From CAWJLE01 sp963843645 (GTDB lineage: Bacteria > Chloroflexota > Anaerolineae > DAOTYC01): 64,000 bases of DNA. Both the position numbers and the translations under genes were made by a program. Below the pieces are notes generated by a model. That model was given only the letters and a program-made list of their open reading frames with translations, had not been told where the DNA came from and ran no database searches. Position 1 is the stretch's first letter. Every line of letters starts with the position of its first letter. Positions 29,466 through 39,091 of the stretch are shown piece after piece. The stretch is from the NCBI GenBank assembly GCA_963843645.1, contig CAWJLE010000005.1, positions 1,163,663 to 1,227,662 of the forward strand. Reading direction: 5' to 3'.

Positions 29466-30494
29466 GTGCCTGACGTGGAAAGCGAGAACGACAAATCGAT
29501 GGCTACGCTCGATGGTCGAGAATTTAAGGACAGACGGGTGCTGATCACCGGCGGCCTCGGCTTCATCGGCTCCAACCTGGCGCGTCGCTTGCTCCCTTTC
29601 GGCTGCCGGCTCACGCTGGTGGATAGCCTGATACCGGAATACGGCGGCAATCTGTTCAATGTCGACGGGATCGAAGGCCAGATTCGAATCAACATCTCGG
29701 ATGTGCGTGACGAGCACAGTATGCGCTACCTGGTCCAGGGTCAGGACTACCTGTTCAACCTGGCCGGGCAGACGAGTCACATGGATTCGATGAACAATCC
29801 CTATGCTGACCTCGACATCAATTGCCGTGCTCAGCTTTCGATCCTTGAGGCTTGCCGCAAATTCAACCCGGGCATCAAGATCGTCTTCGCCAGTACCCGT
29901 CAGATCTACGGTAAGCCCGATTATCTGCCCGTGGACGAGAGGCACCTGCTGCGTCCGGTGGATGTGAACGGCATCAACAAGATGGCTGGCGAATGGTATC
30001 ACATTCTCTACAATAACGTCTACGGCATTCGCGCCTGCGCCTTGCGTCTGACCAACACCTACGGCCCGCGAATGCGAGTGAAGGATGCCCGGCAGACCTT
30101 CCTGGGCGTGTGGATCCGGCTCCTGGTCGAAGGCCGACCATTCGAGGTGTGGGATGGGCAGCAGCTGCGCGATTTGAGCCATGTCGACGACGCGGTGGAG
30201 GCGTTCCTGCTGGCCGCCACCAGCGAACAGGCTAATGGACGCGTGTTTAACGTCGGCGCTGAAGCGATCGTCAGCCTGAAGGATCTGGCTGACCTCCTGG
30301 TGGAGATCAACGGAGGAGGTGAGTACGAGGTCCGTGACTTCCCGCCCGATCAGAGGCGCATCGATATTGGGGACTATTACGCCGACTTCAGCCAGATCCA
30401 GGCCACCCTCGGCTGGCGACCCAGGGTATCAGTTCGGGAAGGGCTGACGAATACCCTGGCCTACTACCGTGCCAATCTGGCGCAGTATCTCTGA
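29466..30494 (+). CDS. NAD-dependent epimerase/dehydratase (extended SDR) with NGINK in place of YxxxK
   Basis: 342 residues from GTG 29466 (GGGGG 6 bases upstream). ITGGLGFIGSNLARRLL binds NAD; FASTRQIYGKP contains the serine/threonine of the active site; LRLTNTYGPR is the substrate loop. The usual catalytic Tyr-x-x-x-Lys reads NGINK (DVNGINKMAGE), so the tyrosine is asparagine. DHSMRYL-type and HVDDAVEAF motifs otherwise look like nucleotide-sugar epimerases/dehydratases. It may use another proton donor or another chemistry. It precedes an aminotransferase by 13 bases, as in amino-deoxy-sugar pathways. Confidence 0.82.
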   Translation: MPDVESENDKSMATLDGREFKDRRVLITGGLGFIGSNLARRLLPFGCRLTLVDSLIPEYGGNLFNVDGIEGQIRINISDVRDEHSMRYLVQGQDYLFNLAGQTSHMDSMNNPYADLDINCRAQLSILEACRKFNPGIKIVFASTRQIYGKPDYLPVDERHLLRPVDVNGINKMAGEWYHILYNNVYGIRACALRLTNTYGPRMRVKDARQTFLGVWIRLLVEGRPFEVWDGQQLRDLSHVDDAVEAFLLAATSEQANGRVFNVGAEAIVSLKDLADLLVEINGGGEYEVRDFPPDQRRIDIGDYYADFSQIQATLGWRPRVSVREGLTNTLAYYRANLAQYL

Positions 30495-30507
30495 AGGAGG
30501 CCAGACC

Positions 30508-31638
30508 GTGCTGTTGCCAGTGGACTTGAAAGCCGGCTACTACGCCCACAAAACCGAGATTGACCAGGCGGTCAGCCGCGTGCTTGAGAGTGGTTGGTAC
30601 ATCCTGGGCCAGGAAGTCGCTGACTTCGAGCTGGAATTTGGCCGCTATCTGGGCGTTAAGCACGCAGTCGGTGTGGCCAACGGAACGGATGCGCTCTGCC
30701 TGGCCCTGCGGGCTTGTGGGGTTGGCGTGGGGGACGCTGTCATCACAGTCTCGCACACCGCGGTCGCCACGGTCGCGGCGATCGAGCTGGTCGGGGCGGC
30801 GCCCGTCCTGATCGACATCGACCCTGGCACCTACACGCTAGACCCGGTTTTGCTCGAGGAGACCCTGCGGACGTACCCCGGACCTGGGCGAGTTAAAGCC
30901 GTGATTCCGGTGCACTTGTACGGTTGCCCCGCAGCCCTACCGGCGGTCCTGGAGATTGCCCAACGTTATGGTCTCCGCGTCATTGAGGATTGCGCGCAAG
31001 CCCACGGCGCGGCGCTGGACGGTCGGATGGTCGGCACGTGGGCCGACGTTGGCGCCTTCAGCTTCTATCCCACGAAGAACCTGGGAGCCATGGGCGACGG
31101 GGGTGCGGTGGTCACGAATGACGATGACCTGGCGCAACGCCTGCGCGCGCTCCGGGAATACGGCTGGCGCCGTCGCTACGTCAGCGAGTCGCAGGGAATG
31201 AACACGCGCCTCGACGAAATTCAGGCCGCGATTTTGCGTGTCAGGCTCTCATACCTGGACGCGGAGAACGAGCGTCGCCGGCAGATCGCAGCGCTCTACA
31301 GTACAATGCTGGAGTCGACCGGTCTGGTACTGCCACGGACGCCTCCCGGAGCTGCGCACGTTTTCCACCAGTACGTCGTTCGCAGTCCAGACCGTGACGG
31401 CCTGCGAGCGTTCCTGAAGGCGAGTGACATTGGGACTCTGATCCATTATCCCGAGCCAGTCCACGTGCAGCCTGCCTACGCGGGACGGGTTGCTCTGGGC
31501 GCCGGCGGGTTGGGGCGGAGCGAGGAAGTCTGCCGGACTATCCTGAGCCTGCCAATATACCCTCAGATGTCCGACGATCAAGCGTGCGAAGTTGGTCAAG
31601 CGATCCTGTTCTGGGCTCGTGAACGAGCGAGGGCCTGA
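30508..31638 (+). CDS. DegT/DnrJ/EryC1 sugar aminotransferase (FdtB/DesV-like)
   Basis: 376 residues from GTG 30508, fixed by AAGGAGG at 30494-30500. PLP lysine in FYPTKNLGAMGDGGAV, N-terminal GQEVADFELEFGRYLGVKHA and NTRLDEIQAAIL are typical of 3-amino-sugar transaminases that act on dTDP-3-keto sugars. With the upstream SDR and a WbpD/FdtC-like acyltransferase at 1566, a 3-acylamino-3,6-dideoxy sugar is a possible product, but no RmlA/RmlB is visible here. Overlaps the next gene by one base. Confidence 0.87.
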   Translation: MLLPVDLKAGYYAHKTEIDQAVSRVLESGWYILGQEVADFELEFGRYLGVKHAVGVANGTDALCLALRACGVGVGDAVITVSHTAVATVAAIELVGAAPVLIDIDPGTYTLDPVLLEETLRTYPGPGRVKAVIPVHLYGCPAALPAVLEIAQRYGLRVIEDCAQAHGAALDGRMVGTWADVGAFSFYPTKNLGAMGDGGAVVTNDDDLAQRLRALREYGWRRRYVSESQGMNTRLDEIQAAILRVRLSYLDAENERRRQIAALYSTMLESTGLVLPRTPPGAAHVFHQYVVRSPDRDGLRAFLKASDIGTLIHYPEPVHVQPAYAGRVALGAGGLGRSEEVCRTILSLPIYPQMSDDQACEVGQAILFWARERARA

Positions 31639-32597
31639 TGCACGACTTCTGTACCTATTTCGACTCGAACTATCTGCCTCGCGGCCTGGCGCTGTACGAG
31701 TCGCTGCGCGCGCACTGCCCATCGTTTCGGCTCTGGATCCTGTGTCTCGATGATGCGTGCTACCAGGCGCTGGCCGAGCAAAACTTGCCTCACGTTGAAC
31801 TAATCCCGCTCAGCGCGTTGGAGGCTGCTGACCCGGAGTTGGCCGCAGTCAGGTCGACACGATCACGGATCGAGTACTACTTCACCTCTACACCGTCTCT
31901 GGCATGGTACGTTCTTAACCAGGCTGGTGTGGAGATGATAACGTACCTGGACGCCGACCTGTTCTTCTTCTCCGCGTTATCGCCGATCTTTGACGAGATT
32001 GCCGACAGCTCGATTGCGATCGTTGGACATCGTTTTCCACCGAACTTGCGCCACCTGGAGGTGTACGGCGTCTATAATGTCGGGTGGGTCTCGTTTCGAA
32101 AAGACGAGTCCGGGCTGGCGTGCCTCCGCTGGTGGCACCAGCGTTGCCTGGAATGGTGCGATGACCGTGCCGCGGACGAGCGGTTTGCCGATCAGAAATA
32201 CCTTGACGATTGGCCGACGCGTTTCGAGCGAGTAGCTGTCCTGCAGCACAAGGGAGCGGATCTGGCGCTCTGGAATGTGGGCAACTATCGTCTGAGGTGG
32301 GTAAGCCGGCAGGTCTGGGTCGATGAACAGCCCCTCGTCTTCTTCCATTTCCACAACCTGGAACGGTCGCGGGGGTGGCTGTACAACCTGAATTTGTCTG
32401 AATTTGGAGTGAGGCCGACGGTCCTCCTCCGACGCCGCATTTACGTTCCGTATCTGGGCCGTCTCAAGCGCCTCGAGCGAGTTGGCCTTGGCGCAAGAGG
32501 CACCCCCATCGCGCGCGGACCGATAGGCCTACGCCGAGCGTTGGAAGGCGTTTTTCGAGGCGACTGCATGGTGACACTGGGTGGTTGGACTGTCTGA
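31638..32597 (+). CDS. GT8-like glycosyltransferase
   Basis: 319 residues. CTYFDSNYLPRGLALYESL at the start and ITYLDADLFFFSALSPIF, with the DAD metal motif, match bacterial GT8-like or nucleotide-diphospho-sugar transferase proteins. VYNVGWVSFRKDESG and ADQKYLDDWP follow as in that group. No membrane helices. ATG overlaps the aminotransferase stop (TGATG). Donor and acceptor unknown. Confidence 0.75.
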   Translation: MHDFCTYFDSNYLPRGLALYESLRAHCPSFRLWILCLDDACYQALAEQNLPHVELIPLSALEAADPELAAVRSTRSRIEYYFTSTPSLAWYVLNQAGVEMITYLDADLFFFSALSPIFDEIADSSIAIVGHRFPPNLRHLEVYGVYNVGWVSFRKDESGLACLRWWHQRCLEWCDDRAADERFADQKYLDDWPTRFERVAVLQHKGADLALWNVGNYRLRWVSRQVWVDEQPLVFFHFHNLERSRGWLYNLNLSEFGVRPTVLLRRRIYVPYLGRLKRLERVGLGARGTPIARGPIGLRRALEGVFRGDCMVTLGGWTV

Positions 32598-32707
32598 CTC
32601 TTCGGCACGTCTTTTGGCGGCCAGCGCCGCGCCATCAGCATTGCGGATTAGTCGTCGGTGGGATGCGCAGCGCCAGCACCAGCACCGACTGAAGGGCACA
32701 GGAGACG

Positions 32708-33709
32708 ATGGTGCATTGTCTCACGCTGGATGAGCTGCCCGGTGCGTCCTTCGCTCAGGCCGGGTGGCCGTGGACGGAAGAGAGCACAAGGCTTCCCGAC
32801 AAGACGCTGGACGGTCAACCTTGGCCCCGAGTGACTATCGTCACGCCCTCGTTCAACCAGGCGGCGTACATTGAAGAGACCATTCGGTCAGTGTTGCTGC
32901 AGGGCTACCCGAACCTGGAGTACATCGTTATTGATGGGGGGAGTACGGACGGCAGCGTGGAGATCATCCGCCGCTATGCGCCCTGGCTGTCCTACTGGGT
33001 GAGCGAATCAGACAACGGGCAGAGCGATGCCTTGAACAAGGGCTTCGCGAGGGCTACCGGCGAGATTATCGGTTGGCTGAACTCCGACGACCACTACAGG
33101 CCAGATGCACTACAGCGGGTTGGGCAGGAGTTGGACCGGACCGCGGGACGCTTCGTTGTGTACGGGGATTGCGAGATGACTGACGCAGTGGGGCACAACT
33201 TGACACTCATCAAGCCGCCGGCTGTTAGCTTAGATAGCCTGATTCGGTACTGGGTGTACGGCTCCATCCCGCCACAGCCGGCCATCTTCTTTCGTAAGGA
33301 GTTGCTGGATGAAGTGGGGCTCCTGGACATGAGCCTGGACTACGCCATGGACTACGATCTCTGGCTGAGGATGGCGCGGAGATGCACCTTCCATTACCTT
33401 CCGCTAACGCTTGCGAGCTACCGCGTTCATCCACAATCTAAGACTGGACGAGGCTGGAGCCCTTTCGTCAACGAATGGAATAGGGTCAGCCGACCATACT
33501 GGGGCAGGCGATTCTCCCTTCGGTATGGCAGCTTCTGGCTGAGCCTTGCTGCAAACAAAGTGTCTGCGCGCACCCACTTGCGGTTCGGCTTCAGACAGAG
33601 ATGGATACCTTATCTGCGCCGACTCTACCGGGCGGGTCGTGCGCGAGGAGTGGGACTTATGGGTCGATCTGCAGCCCCACAAGGCCGCACCAACGGAGAG
33701 AAAGAATAG
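32708..33709 (+). CDS. GT2 family glycosyltransferase
   Basis: 333 residues with AGGAG before ATG 32708. The GT-A core is VTIVTPSFNQAAYIEETIRS, DGGSTDGSVEIIRRYA, NKGFARATGEIIGWLNSDD (DXD-equivalent SDD) and MDYDLWLRMARR. It is closely similar to the gene at 36194 through residue 150, diverging after that. It has a short linker N-terminus (about 40 residues) ahead of the catalytic core. A 110-base gap with no gene separates it from the GT8-like gene. Confidence 0.87.
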   Translation: MVHCLTLDELPGASFAQAGWPWTEESTRLPDKTLDGQPWPRVTIVTPSFNQAAYIEETIRSVLLQGYPNLEYIVIDGGSTDGSVEIIRRYAPWLSYWVSESDNGQSDALNKGFARATGEIIGWLNSDDHYRPDALQRVGQELDRTAGRFVVYGDCEMTDAVGHNLTLIKPPAVSLDSLIRYWVYGSIPPQPAIFFRKELLDEVGLLDMSLDYAMDYDLWLRMARRCTFHYLPLTLASYRVHPQSKTGRGWSPFVNEWNRVSRPYWGRRFSLRYGSFWLSLAANKVSARTHLRFGFRQRWIPYLRRLYRAGRARGVGLMGRSAAPQGRTNGEKE

Positions 33710-34785
33710 TGGCGCCGTTGGTAAGCGTGGTCATGCCGGTGTGCAACGCAGAGCGGTACGTAAGAGACGCCGCAAGTAGCATATTGAGCCAAACCCATTC
33801 TGATTTTGAGTTCATCGTCATCGATGACGGTTCAGCAGACCGTACGACCCAAATCCTTAAGGGCTACGCGGACAGGCGGCTGGTCTTGATCGAGCGACCC
33901 CATCGAGGAGTGGTGGTTTCCCTTAACGAAGGAATAGCCCTCGCGCGGGGCCAGTATGTGGCCATTATGCACGGCGACGACATTGCCTTTCCAACGCGGC
34001 TAGAAAAGCAGTCTGCCTTCCTGGCAGGGCATCCCACGATTGGAATTCTTGGCACTGCTGGTCTGCTCATAGATGCCGATTCCATCGGCCATGGCGTTCA
34101 CGCCCCGCCTCGAGACGACTTGCAGATCCGCTGGCTCAGTCTGTTGACCAACCCAATGATACATCCGACCGTCATGTTGCGGCGGAGTGTTCTGTGCGAG
34201 AATCGTCTCGCATACCGTGAGGGGTTTCTGGCCGTTGAAGACTACGATCTGTTCACGCGGGTCTTAGCGTACACGCGGGCCGCAAACTTGCACGAGCCGT
34301 TGCTTCGTTACCGCCTGCATGACCAGAGTGCCACCAGCGAGCATCGAGAAGCCCAGCTTAGAAGCCAGGACATGGTTGCGTTGCGGACTATCCAAGACCG
34401 GGCGCCCGGACTGTCGGTGACTCTGCAGCAAGTCGGCCAGCTTCGATCACTATTCGTGCAGAACATGTTAGTTTCGGCGGAGGCGCGCGGCCGCTTGACT
34501 CTCTGCGAGCTGTATCTGGACATGCTGTCGGCCTTTGCATCGCGCCGACCTACAGAGCCGGGCTTGGGAACATTGCGACGTCAGGAAGCCGCGCGAGTAG
34601 GTTCGGTAGCTCTGCGTTGCCTGATGCGGCCGGGCGGGCCTCACCTGGCCCGACGCCTGATGGCCCTGAATCCTTTGCTGCCGGTCTCAATGTTAGCCGA
34701 CCAGGCTGTCGTTAGTGGACGCGCCATCAAACGAAAGATGAAAATGGACTTGCGGGTTGTGCCAGACGTCACTTCTCCGGGTTGA
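33709..34785 (+). CDS. GT2 family glycosyltransferase
   Basis: 358 residues from GTG 33709, overlapping the previous stop (TAGTG), with GGAGAG 9 bases upstream. SVVMPVCNAERYVRDAASSI, VIDDGSADRTTQIL, AIMHGDDIAFPTRLEKQ and EDYDLFTRVLAY give the standard GT2 catalytic core. The 120-residue C-terminal region is helical and basic. Cytoplasmic; specificity unknown. Confidence 0.87.
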   Translation: MAPLVSVVMPVCNAERYVRDAASSILSQTHSDFEFIVIDDGSADRTTQILKGYADRRLVLIERPHRGVVVSLNEGIALARGQYVAIMHGDDIAFPTRLEKQSAFLAGHPTIGILGTAGLLIDADSIGHGVHAPPRDDLQIRWLSLLTNPMIHPTVMLRRSVLCENRLAYREGFLAVEDYDLFTRVLAYTRAANLHEPLLRYRLHDQSATSEHREAQLRSQDMVALRTIQDRAPGLSVTLQQVGQLRSLFVQNMLVSAEARGRLTLCELYLDMLSAFASRRPTEPGLGTLRRQEAARVGSVALRCLMRPGGPHLARRLMALNPLLPVSMLADQAVVSGRAIKRKMKMDLRVVPDVTSPG

Positions 34786-34796
34786 GGGCATCGTCA

Positions 34797-36194
34797 ATGT
34801 GGTCTATCCTCCAGATCAGCCCCGCTGATGTTGGCGGTGGTGCCGAGAAGGTTCCGTTCGATCTGCACCGTGCCTACCGGGCGCGAGGCCTGTCCGCCTG
34901 GCTGGCCGTAGGCCATCGGCGGACGGCCGATCCGCAGGTTATGCTAATGGACAGCGATGCATATCGCAGCTCGTGGGCGAGACTGTGGGTCTGCCTGGGT
35001 GAGTCGCTGGCGCCCTCTCTGCGTGGCTGGCCGGCGACGGGCTGGCGGCGTCGCCTTCAACGGCTTGGCCAGCCGCGGCGATTGCTGGACGCAGCTCGAG
35101 GGCGTGAGGACTTCGACTTTCCGGCAACGAGGGATCTGTTGAACCGATTGCCGGCACGCCCCGACATCATCCACGCGCACAATCTGCACGGCGAATACTT
35201 CGATCTGCGCGTCCTGCCGTGGCTCAGCCGGCAGGCGCCGCTGGTGCTGACGCTGCACGACGCCTGGCTGCTGAGCGGCCGTTGCGCCCACTCGTTTGCC
35301 TGCGAGCGTTGGCGGACCGGCTGCGGCTCGTGCCCGGACCTGACGATCTATCCAGAAAGCCGGCGGGATGCCACGGCTTTGAACTGGCGGCGCAAGCGGG
35401 ACATTTACGCGCAGAGCCGCCTCTGCGCGGTCACGCCCTCCCATTGGCTGATGGACCGCGTGCGCGAGTCGATGCTGATGGGCGGGACGGTGGGGTCGCG
35501 CGTAATTCCGCACGGCGTGAACCTGTCAGTGTTTCGGCCCACGGATGGGCTGACGGCCCGCGCCGCGCTGGGCCTGTCTTGTGAGTCCCGGGTGCTGCTC
35601 TTCGCCGCGAATGGCATCCGCGAGAACATCTGGAAAGACTACCGGACGTTGCGTGCGGCTTTCGTGTTGGTTGCCGAGCGTCTGCCGGGAACGCCCGTGC
35701 TGTTTCTGGCCCTGGGAGAGGAGGCGCCCCCGGAGCGTGTCGGGGCCGCCGAAATCCGCTTCGTCCCGTTCCGGGAGGAAGCCGTGGCCGTAGCCCGATA
35801 CTACCAGGCGGTCGACCTGTACGTGCATGCTGCTCGCGTGGACACCTTCCCAAACGCAGTGCTCGAGTCGCTGGCCTGTGGTACGCCGGTCGTGGCTACG
35901 GCTGTGGGCGGCATCCCGGAGCAGGTGAAGCCTTTGGATCCTGGTTTTGGCAGCGTGCGCTTCGGCCCGGACAAGGCGACGGGGATGCTGACTGCGCCGG
36001 GCGATGCGGATGCACTGGCTGCCGCCGTCGTGACGCTGCTGAAGGATAATGATCTGCGCGGCCGCATGGGCGTCAACGCTGCCGCGGATGCCCGCCGGCG
36101 ATTCGACCACGACCGGCAGGTCAGCGATTATCTGGAGTGGTACGGTGAGTGCATCGAAGCGCATCGTCGCACGTTTGGAGTGGTGGAAAGCTGA
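34797..36194 (+). CDS. GT4 glycosyltransferase (copy 2)
   Basis: 465 residues from ATG 34797; a TTG at 34782 overlapping the previous stop is the alternative. Same arrangement as the gene at 24593: ISPADVGGGAEKVPFDLHRA, HNLHGEYFDLR, LHDAWLLSGRC, then LESLACGTPVVATAVGG. Intact, so it serves as the reference that shows where copy 1 is shifted. Retaining-type GT-B transferase acting on lipid-linked glycan in the cytoplasm. Overlaps the next gene by one base (TGATG). Confidence 0.9.
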   Translation: MWSILQISPADVGGGAEKVPFDLHRAYRARGLSAWLAVGHRRTADPQVMLMDSDAYRSSWARLWVCLGESLAPSLRGWPATGWRRRLQRLGQPRRLLDAARGREDFDFPATRDLLNRLPARPDIIHAHNLHGEYFDLRVLPWLSRQAPLVLTLHDAWLLSGRCAHSFACERWRTGCGSCPDLTIYPESRRDATALNWRRKRDIYAQSRLCAVTPSHWLMDRVRESMLMGGTVGSRVIPHGVNLSVFRPTDGLTARAALGLSCESRVLLFAANGIRENIWKDYRTLRAAFVLVAERLPGTPVLFLALGEEAPPERVGAAEIRFVPFREEAVAVARYYQAVDLYVHAARVDTFPNAVLESLACGTPVVATAVGGIPEQVKPLDPGFGSVRFGPDKATGMLTAPGDADALAAAVVTLLKDNDLRGRMGVNAAADARRRFDHDRQVSDYLEWYGECIEAHRRTFGVVES

Positions 36195-37186
36195 TGATGA
36201 GCGCGCCCGCCCTTTCTGATCTACCGGAACCGCCTGTGGGCCGACACGGCTGGCCGTGGACGGAGGCCGCTCCGCATGTAGAGGCCGCAGTGGCATGGCC
36301 GCGAATCACCGTCGTCTCCCCCTCGTTCAACCAGGCGGCGTACATCGAAGAGACGATCCGCTCGGTGCTGCTGCAGGGCTATCCCGATCTCGAGTATATC
36401 GTGATCGATGGGGGCAGCACTGATGGCAGTGTGGACATCATCCGCCGTTACGCACCATGGTTGGCATATTGGGTCAGCGAGCCGGACCGAGGACAGGCGC
36501 ACGCCCTGAACAAGGGTTTCGCGCGGGCCACGGGTCAAATACTGGCCTGGCTCAACAGCGACGACACGTACCTGCCGGGTGCGCTGCGGCTGGTGAGTGC
36601 GGCGTGGGCGGCACGTCCAGGCACGCTCATCGCCGGCGATGTGATCAACTTCGAGACGGGGACGGAGCGTGAGGAATTGTTCGAGCAGGGTGACATCGGC
36701 CTGGACCGCATCATTCGATTTTGGGAGCCGGGCACCTGGCACCAGCCGGGGCTGTTCTTCCCGCGGGACGATTGCGTGGCGGTCGGTGAGCTGGACGAGA
36801 GCCTGCGCTTTGCGATGGACTACGACCTGCTGTGCCGGCTGCTCGGACGCGTCGGTGTGACACGCGCGGCCTCGGCGCTGGCCCGCTTTCGGCTCCATGC
36901 TTCGTCCAAGACGTCCGGCGAGTACGACGCCGGCTTCGTCCTGGAGAATGCGCGGGTGTCGCGCCGATATTGGTCCCGGTTGTCGCCGCCGGAACGGGCG
37001 AGCTGCGAGCGCGGGGCCACGTTTCGCCTGGTGCGCAAGGGCGCGCGCCAGATGCTGAGCGGCCGACCGGCAAAGGGCTGGCCGTTGCTGCGAATGGCGT
37101 GGGACATCAGCCCACGCGAGACGCTGCGGCACATAGCCGCACATATCATTCGCCTCGGACGAGTGGGATCGTACGATTATGCCTAG
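36194..37186 (+). CDS. GT2 family glycosyltransferase (paralogue of the one at 32708)
   Basis: 330 residues from ATG 36194. ITVVSPSFNQAAYIEETIRS, IDGGSTDGSVDIIRRYAPW, HALNKGFARATGQILAWL and NSDDTY repeat the gene at 32708 almost word for word, while the acceptor half (from about residue 160) differs. This pattern suggests shared donor sugar and different acceptors. Overlaps the neighbours on both sides. Confidence 0.88.
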   Translation: MMSAPALSDLPEPPVGRHGWPWTEAAPHVEAAVAWPRITVVSPSFNQAAYIEETIRSVLLQGYPDLEYIVIDGGSTDGSVDIIRRYAPWLAYWVSEPDRGQAHALNKGFARATGQILAWLNSDDTYLPGALRLVSAAWAARPGTLIAGDVINFETGTEREELFEQGDIGLDRIIRFWEPGTWHQPGLFFPRDDCVAVGELDESLRFAMDYDLLCRLLGRVGVTRAASALARFRLHASSKTSGEYDAGFVLENARVSRRYWSRLSPPERASCERGATFRLVRKGARQMLSGRPAKGWPLLRMAWDISPRETLRHIAAHIIRLGRVGSYDYA

Positions 37187-38129
37187 AGTGTCCGTCGTGA
37201 TGCCGGCTTACAATGCCGGGCAGTTCATTGCGGAAGCGATCGAAAGTGTCCTGGCGCAGACCTTCGGCGACTTCGAGCTAATCGTCGTCGACGATGGAGC
37301 GATTGACGACACGTGTAACGTCGTGGCGCGCTTCAGCGACGCGCGTGTGCGCTATTTCTATCAGGAGAATCGAGAGCGGTCGGCCGCGCGCAACGCCGGC
37401 ATTCGCGCCGCGCGCGGCGAGTACGTTGCCTTTCTAGACGCGGATGACACGTGGTTGCCCGAAAAGCTGGCCCGCCAGGTAGCACATATGGATGAGCACC
37501 CGGAGGTTGGACTCGTCTACTGCGCTGCCTACAAGGTGCGCGGTGGTAGGGTATCTTCCCAGATGAAGGCGAGATTCCGTGGGAATGTGGTCCGCCCGCT
37601 GCTGACGGTAGACAACATCATCGCGGGATCGGCGTCTGCTGTGATGGTGCGGCGCGATGTGTTGGACTGTGTCGGCGGGTTCGACGAAGGACGGATCATC
37701 TTCGAAGACTGGGACCTGTGGCTGCGCATCGCGATGCACTACACGGTCGATTTCGTGTCGGAAGCGCTGGCGTGCGTCCGGGTCCACTCGGGGAGCACAC
37801 AGGCGCGCGCGGAGTTGATGAAAGCGGGCATCCAGTCCTTCTTCGATCATGTGCTGACCGCCCCGGCTTTTGCTGACGAGGTTCGCCCGGTGGAGCGGCG
37901 CGTCCGCGGTCTGCAAGATTTCCTTCTGGGCCGCGTGTGCTGCAATGCCGGCGAGATGGGAGAAGCGCGGAAGCATCTCTGGCAGTCTGTGCGATATGAC
38001 CCGCTCCGGTCGTGGGCCTGGGCCTACCTGGGCGCTGCCCTTCTGGGCCGGTGCCCACTGTCGTGGCTGAGGACAGCTCGATCACAAGCGTTTCGGTTGC
38101 AACGACGACATCGCAGTGCAAGGGTATGA
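37179..38129 (+). CDS. GT2 family glycosyltransferase
   Basis: 316 residues, ATG 37179 lying inside the end of the previous gene (8-base overlap). SVVMPAYNAGQFIAEAIESV, VVDDGAIDDTCNVV, FLDADDTWLPEKLARQ and EDWDLWLRIA are the GT2 catalytic motifs. One oddity is VDDGAIDDT where most relatives have VDDGSTDDT. The C-terminal 70 residues are helical and basic. Confidence 0.87.
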   Translation: MPRVSVVMPAYNAGQFIAEAIESVLAQTFGDFELIVVDDGAIDDTCNVVARFSDARVRYFYQENRERSAARNAGIRAARGEYVAFLDADDTWLPEKLARQVAHMDEHPEVGLVYCAAYKVRGGRVSSQMKARFRGNVVRPLLTVDNIIAGSASAVMVRRDVLDCVGGFDEGRIIFEDWDLWLRIAMHYTVDFVSEALACVRVHSGSTQARAELMKAGIQSFFDHVLTAPAFADEVRPVERRVRGLQDFLLGRVCCNAGEMGEARKHLWQSVRYDPLRSWAWAYLGAALLGRCPLSWLRTARSQAFRLQRRHRSARV

Positions 38130-39091
38130 ACAAGATCTCGATCAACCTGCTCACGTACAATAGCCGTCGGTATTTGCCGGAGTGTCTGGCTGCGGTTCGT
38201 GCCCAGACGTATCCGAGAGTCGAGGTTACCACGATCGACAACGGGTCGGCCGACGACACCGTGCCCTTTCTGAGCGAGATGTACCCGGACGTTCGGCTCA
38301 TCGTCAACGACGAGAATCGCGGCTACAGCGCTGCCCACAATCAGGGAATCGGCGCGACCGACGGCGAATACGTTCTACTCTTGAACCCGGACGTCGTCCT
38401 GGAGCCGGAGTATGTTGCGCGGTTGGCCGCGGCCCTGGACCGGGATCTCGCCGCTGGGTCGGCGATGGGCAAGCTCTATGCGTTGCAGAGCCGTGGAGCG
38501 GAGCGCTGTGTGATCGATTCGGTGGGTGTGTACGTCTGCCGCAACCGGCGCACGCTGGACCGCGGCCAAGGTGAGGTGGATCAGGGACAGTACGATGGGC
38601 TGGCCGAATGTTTCGGCGCGAGCGGCGCGGCGCCGATGTATCGGCGGGCGATGCTGAAGGATGCGGCCGTGGACGGCGAGTACTTCGACGAGGACTTCTT
38701 CGCCTACCGTGAAGAGGTGGATCTGGCCTGGCGGGCGCAGCTTCTGGGCTGGTCGTGCGCCTTCGTGCCGTCCGCCGTCGCTTACCACGACCGCAGCTAC
38801 ACGCCAGAGGCGCGCCACATTATGCCCCGCTTCCTGCGCCTCCACATGGCCAAGAATCGCTATCTGTTGCTCTTGAAAAACGACGACCCAAAACACGTTC
38901 TTCTCGACTGGCCCGACATCCTGTGGTTCGAGGTTCGGCTGTGGGCCTATTCCTTGCTCCGCGAGCCTTACCTCTTTCGCAGCCTGTGGCAGGCGCTTCG
39001 GCTTGCGCCGCGAATGCTGGCCAAACGACGCATCACCATGCGTCGGCGCAGAACCGCACCGGACTACATGTTGCGGCGGCTGGCCTGTTGA
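38126..39091 (+). CDS. GT2 glycosyltransferase, rhamnosyltransferase-like (WbbL type)
   Basis: 321 residues from ATG 38126, overlapping the previous stop as ATGA. SINLLTYNSRRYLPECLAAV, VTTIDNGSADDTVPFL, NDENRGYSAAHNQGI, LLLNPDVVLEPEYV and EDFFAYREEVDLAWRAQLLG are the signature order of WbbL/RfbF-like rhamnosyltransferases. The C-terminal basic stretch RRITMRRRRTAP may contact the membrane. Confidence 0.87.
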   Translation: MNKISINLLTYNSRRYLPECLAAVRAQTYPRVEVTTIDNGSADDTVPFLSEMYPDVRLIVNDENRGYSAAHNQGIGATDGEYVLLLNPDVVLEPEYVARLAAALDRDLAAGSAMGKLYALQSRGAERCVIDSVGVYVCRNRRTLDRGQGEVDQGQYDGLAECFGASGAAPMYRRAMLKDAAVDGEYFDEDFFAYREEVDLAWRAQLLGWSCAFVPSAVAYHDRSYTPEARHIMPRFLRLHMAKNRYLLLLKNDDPKHVLLDWPDILWFEVRLWAYSLLREPYLFRSLWQALRLAPRMLAKRRITMRRRRTAPDYMLRRLAC

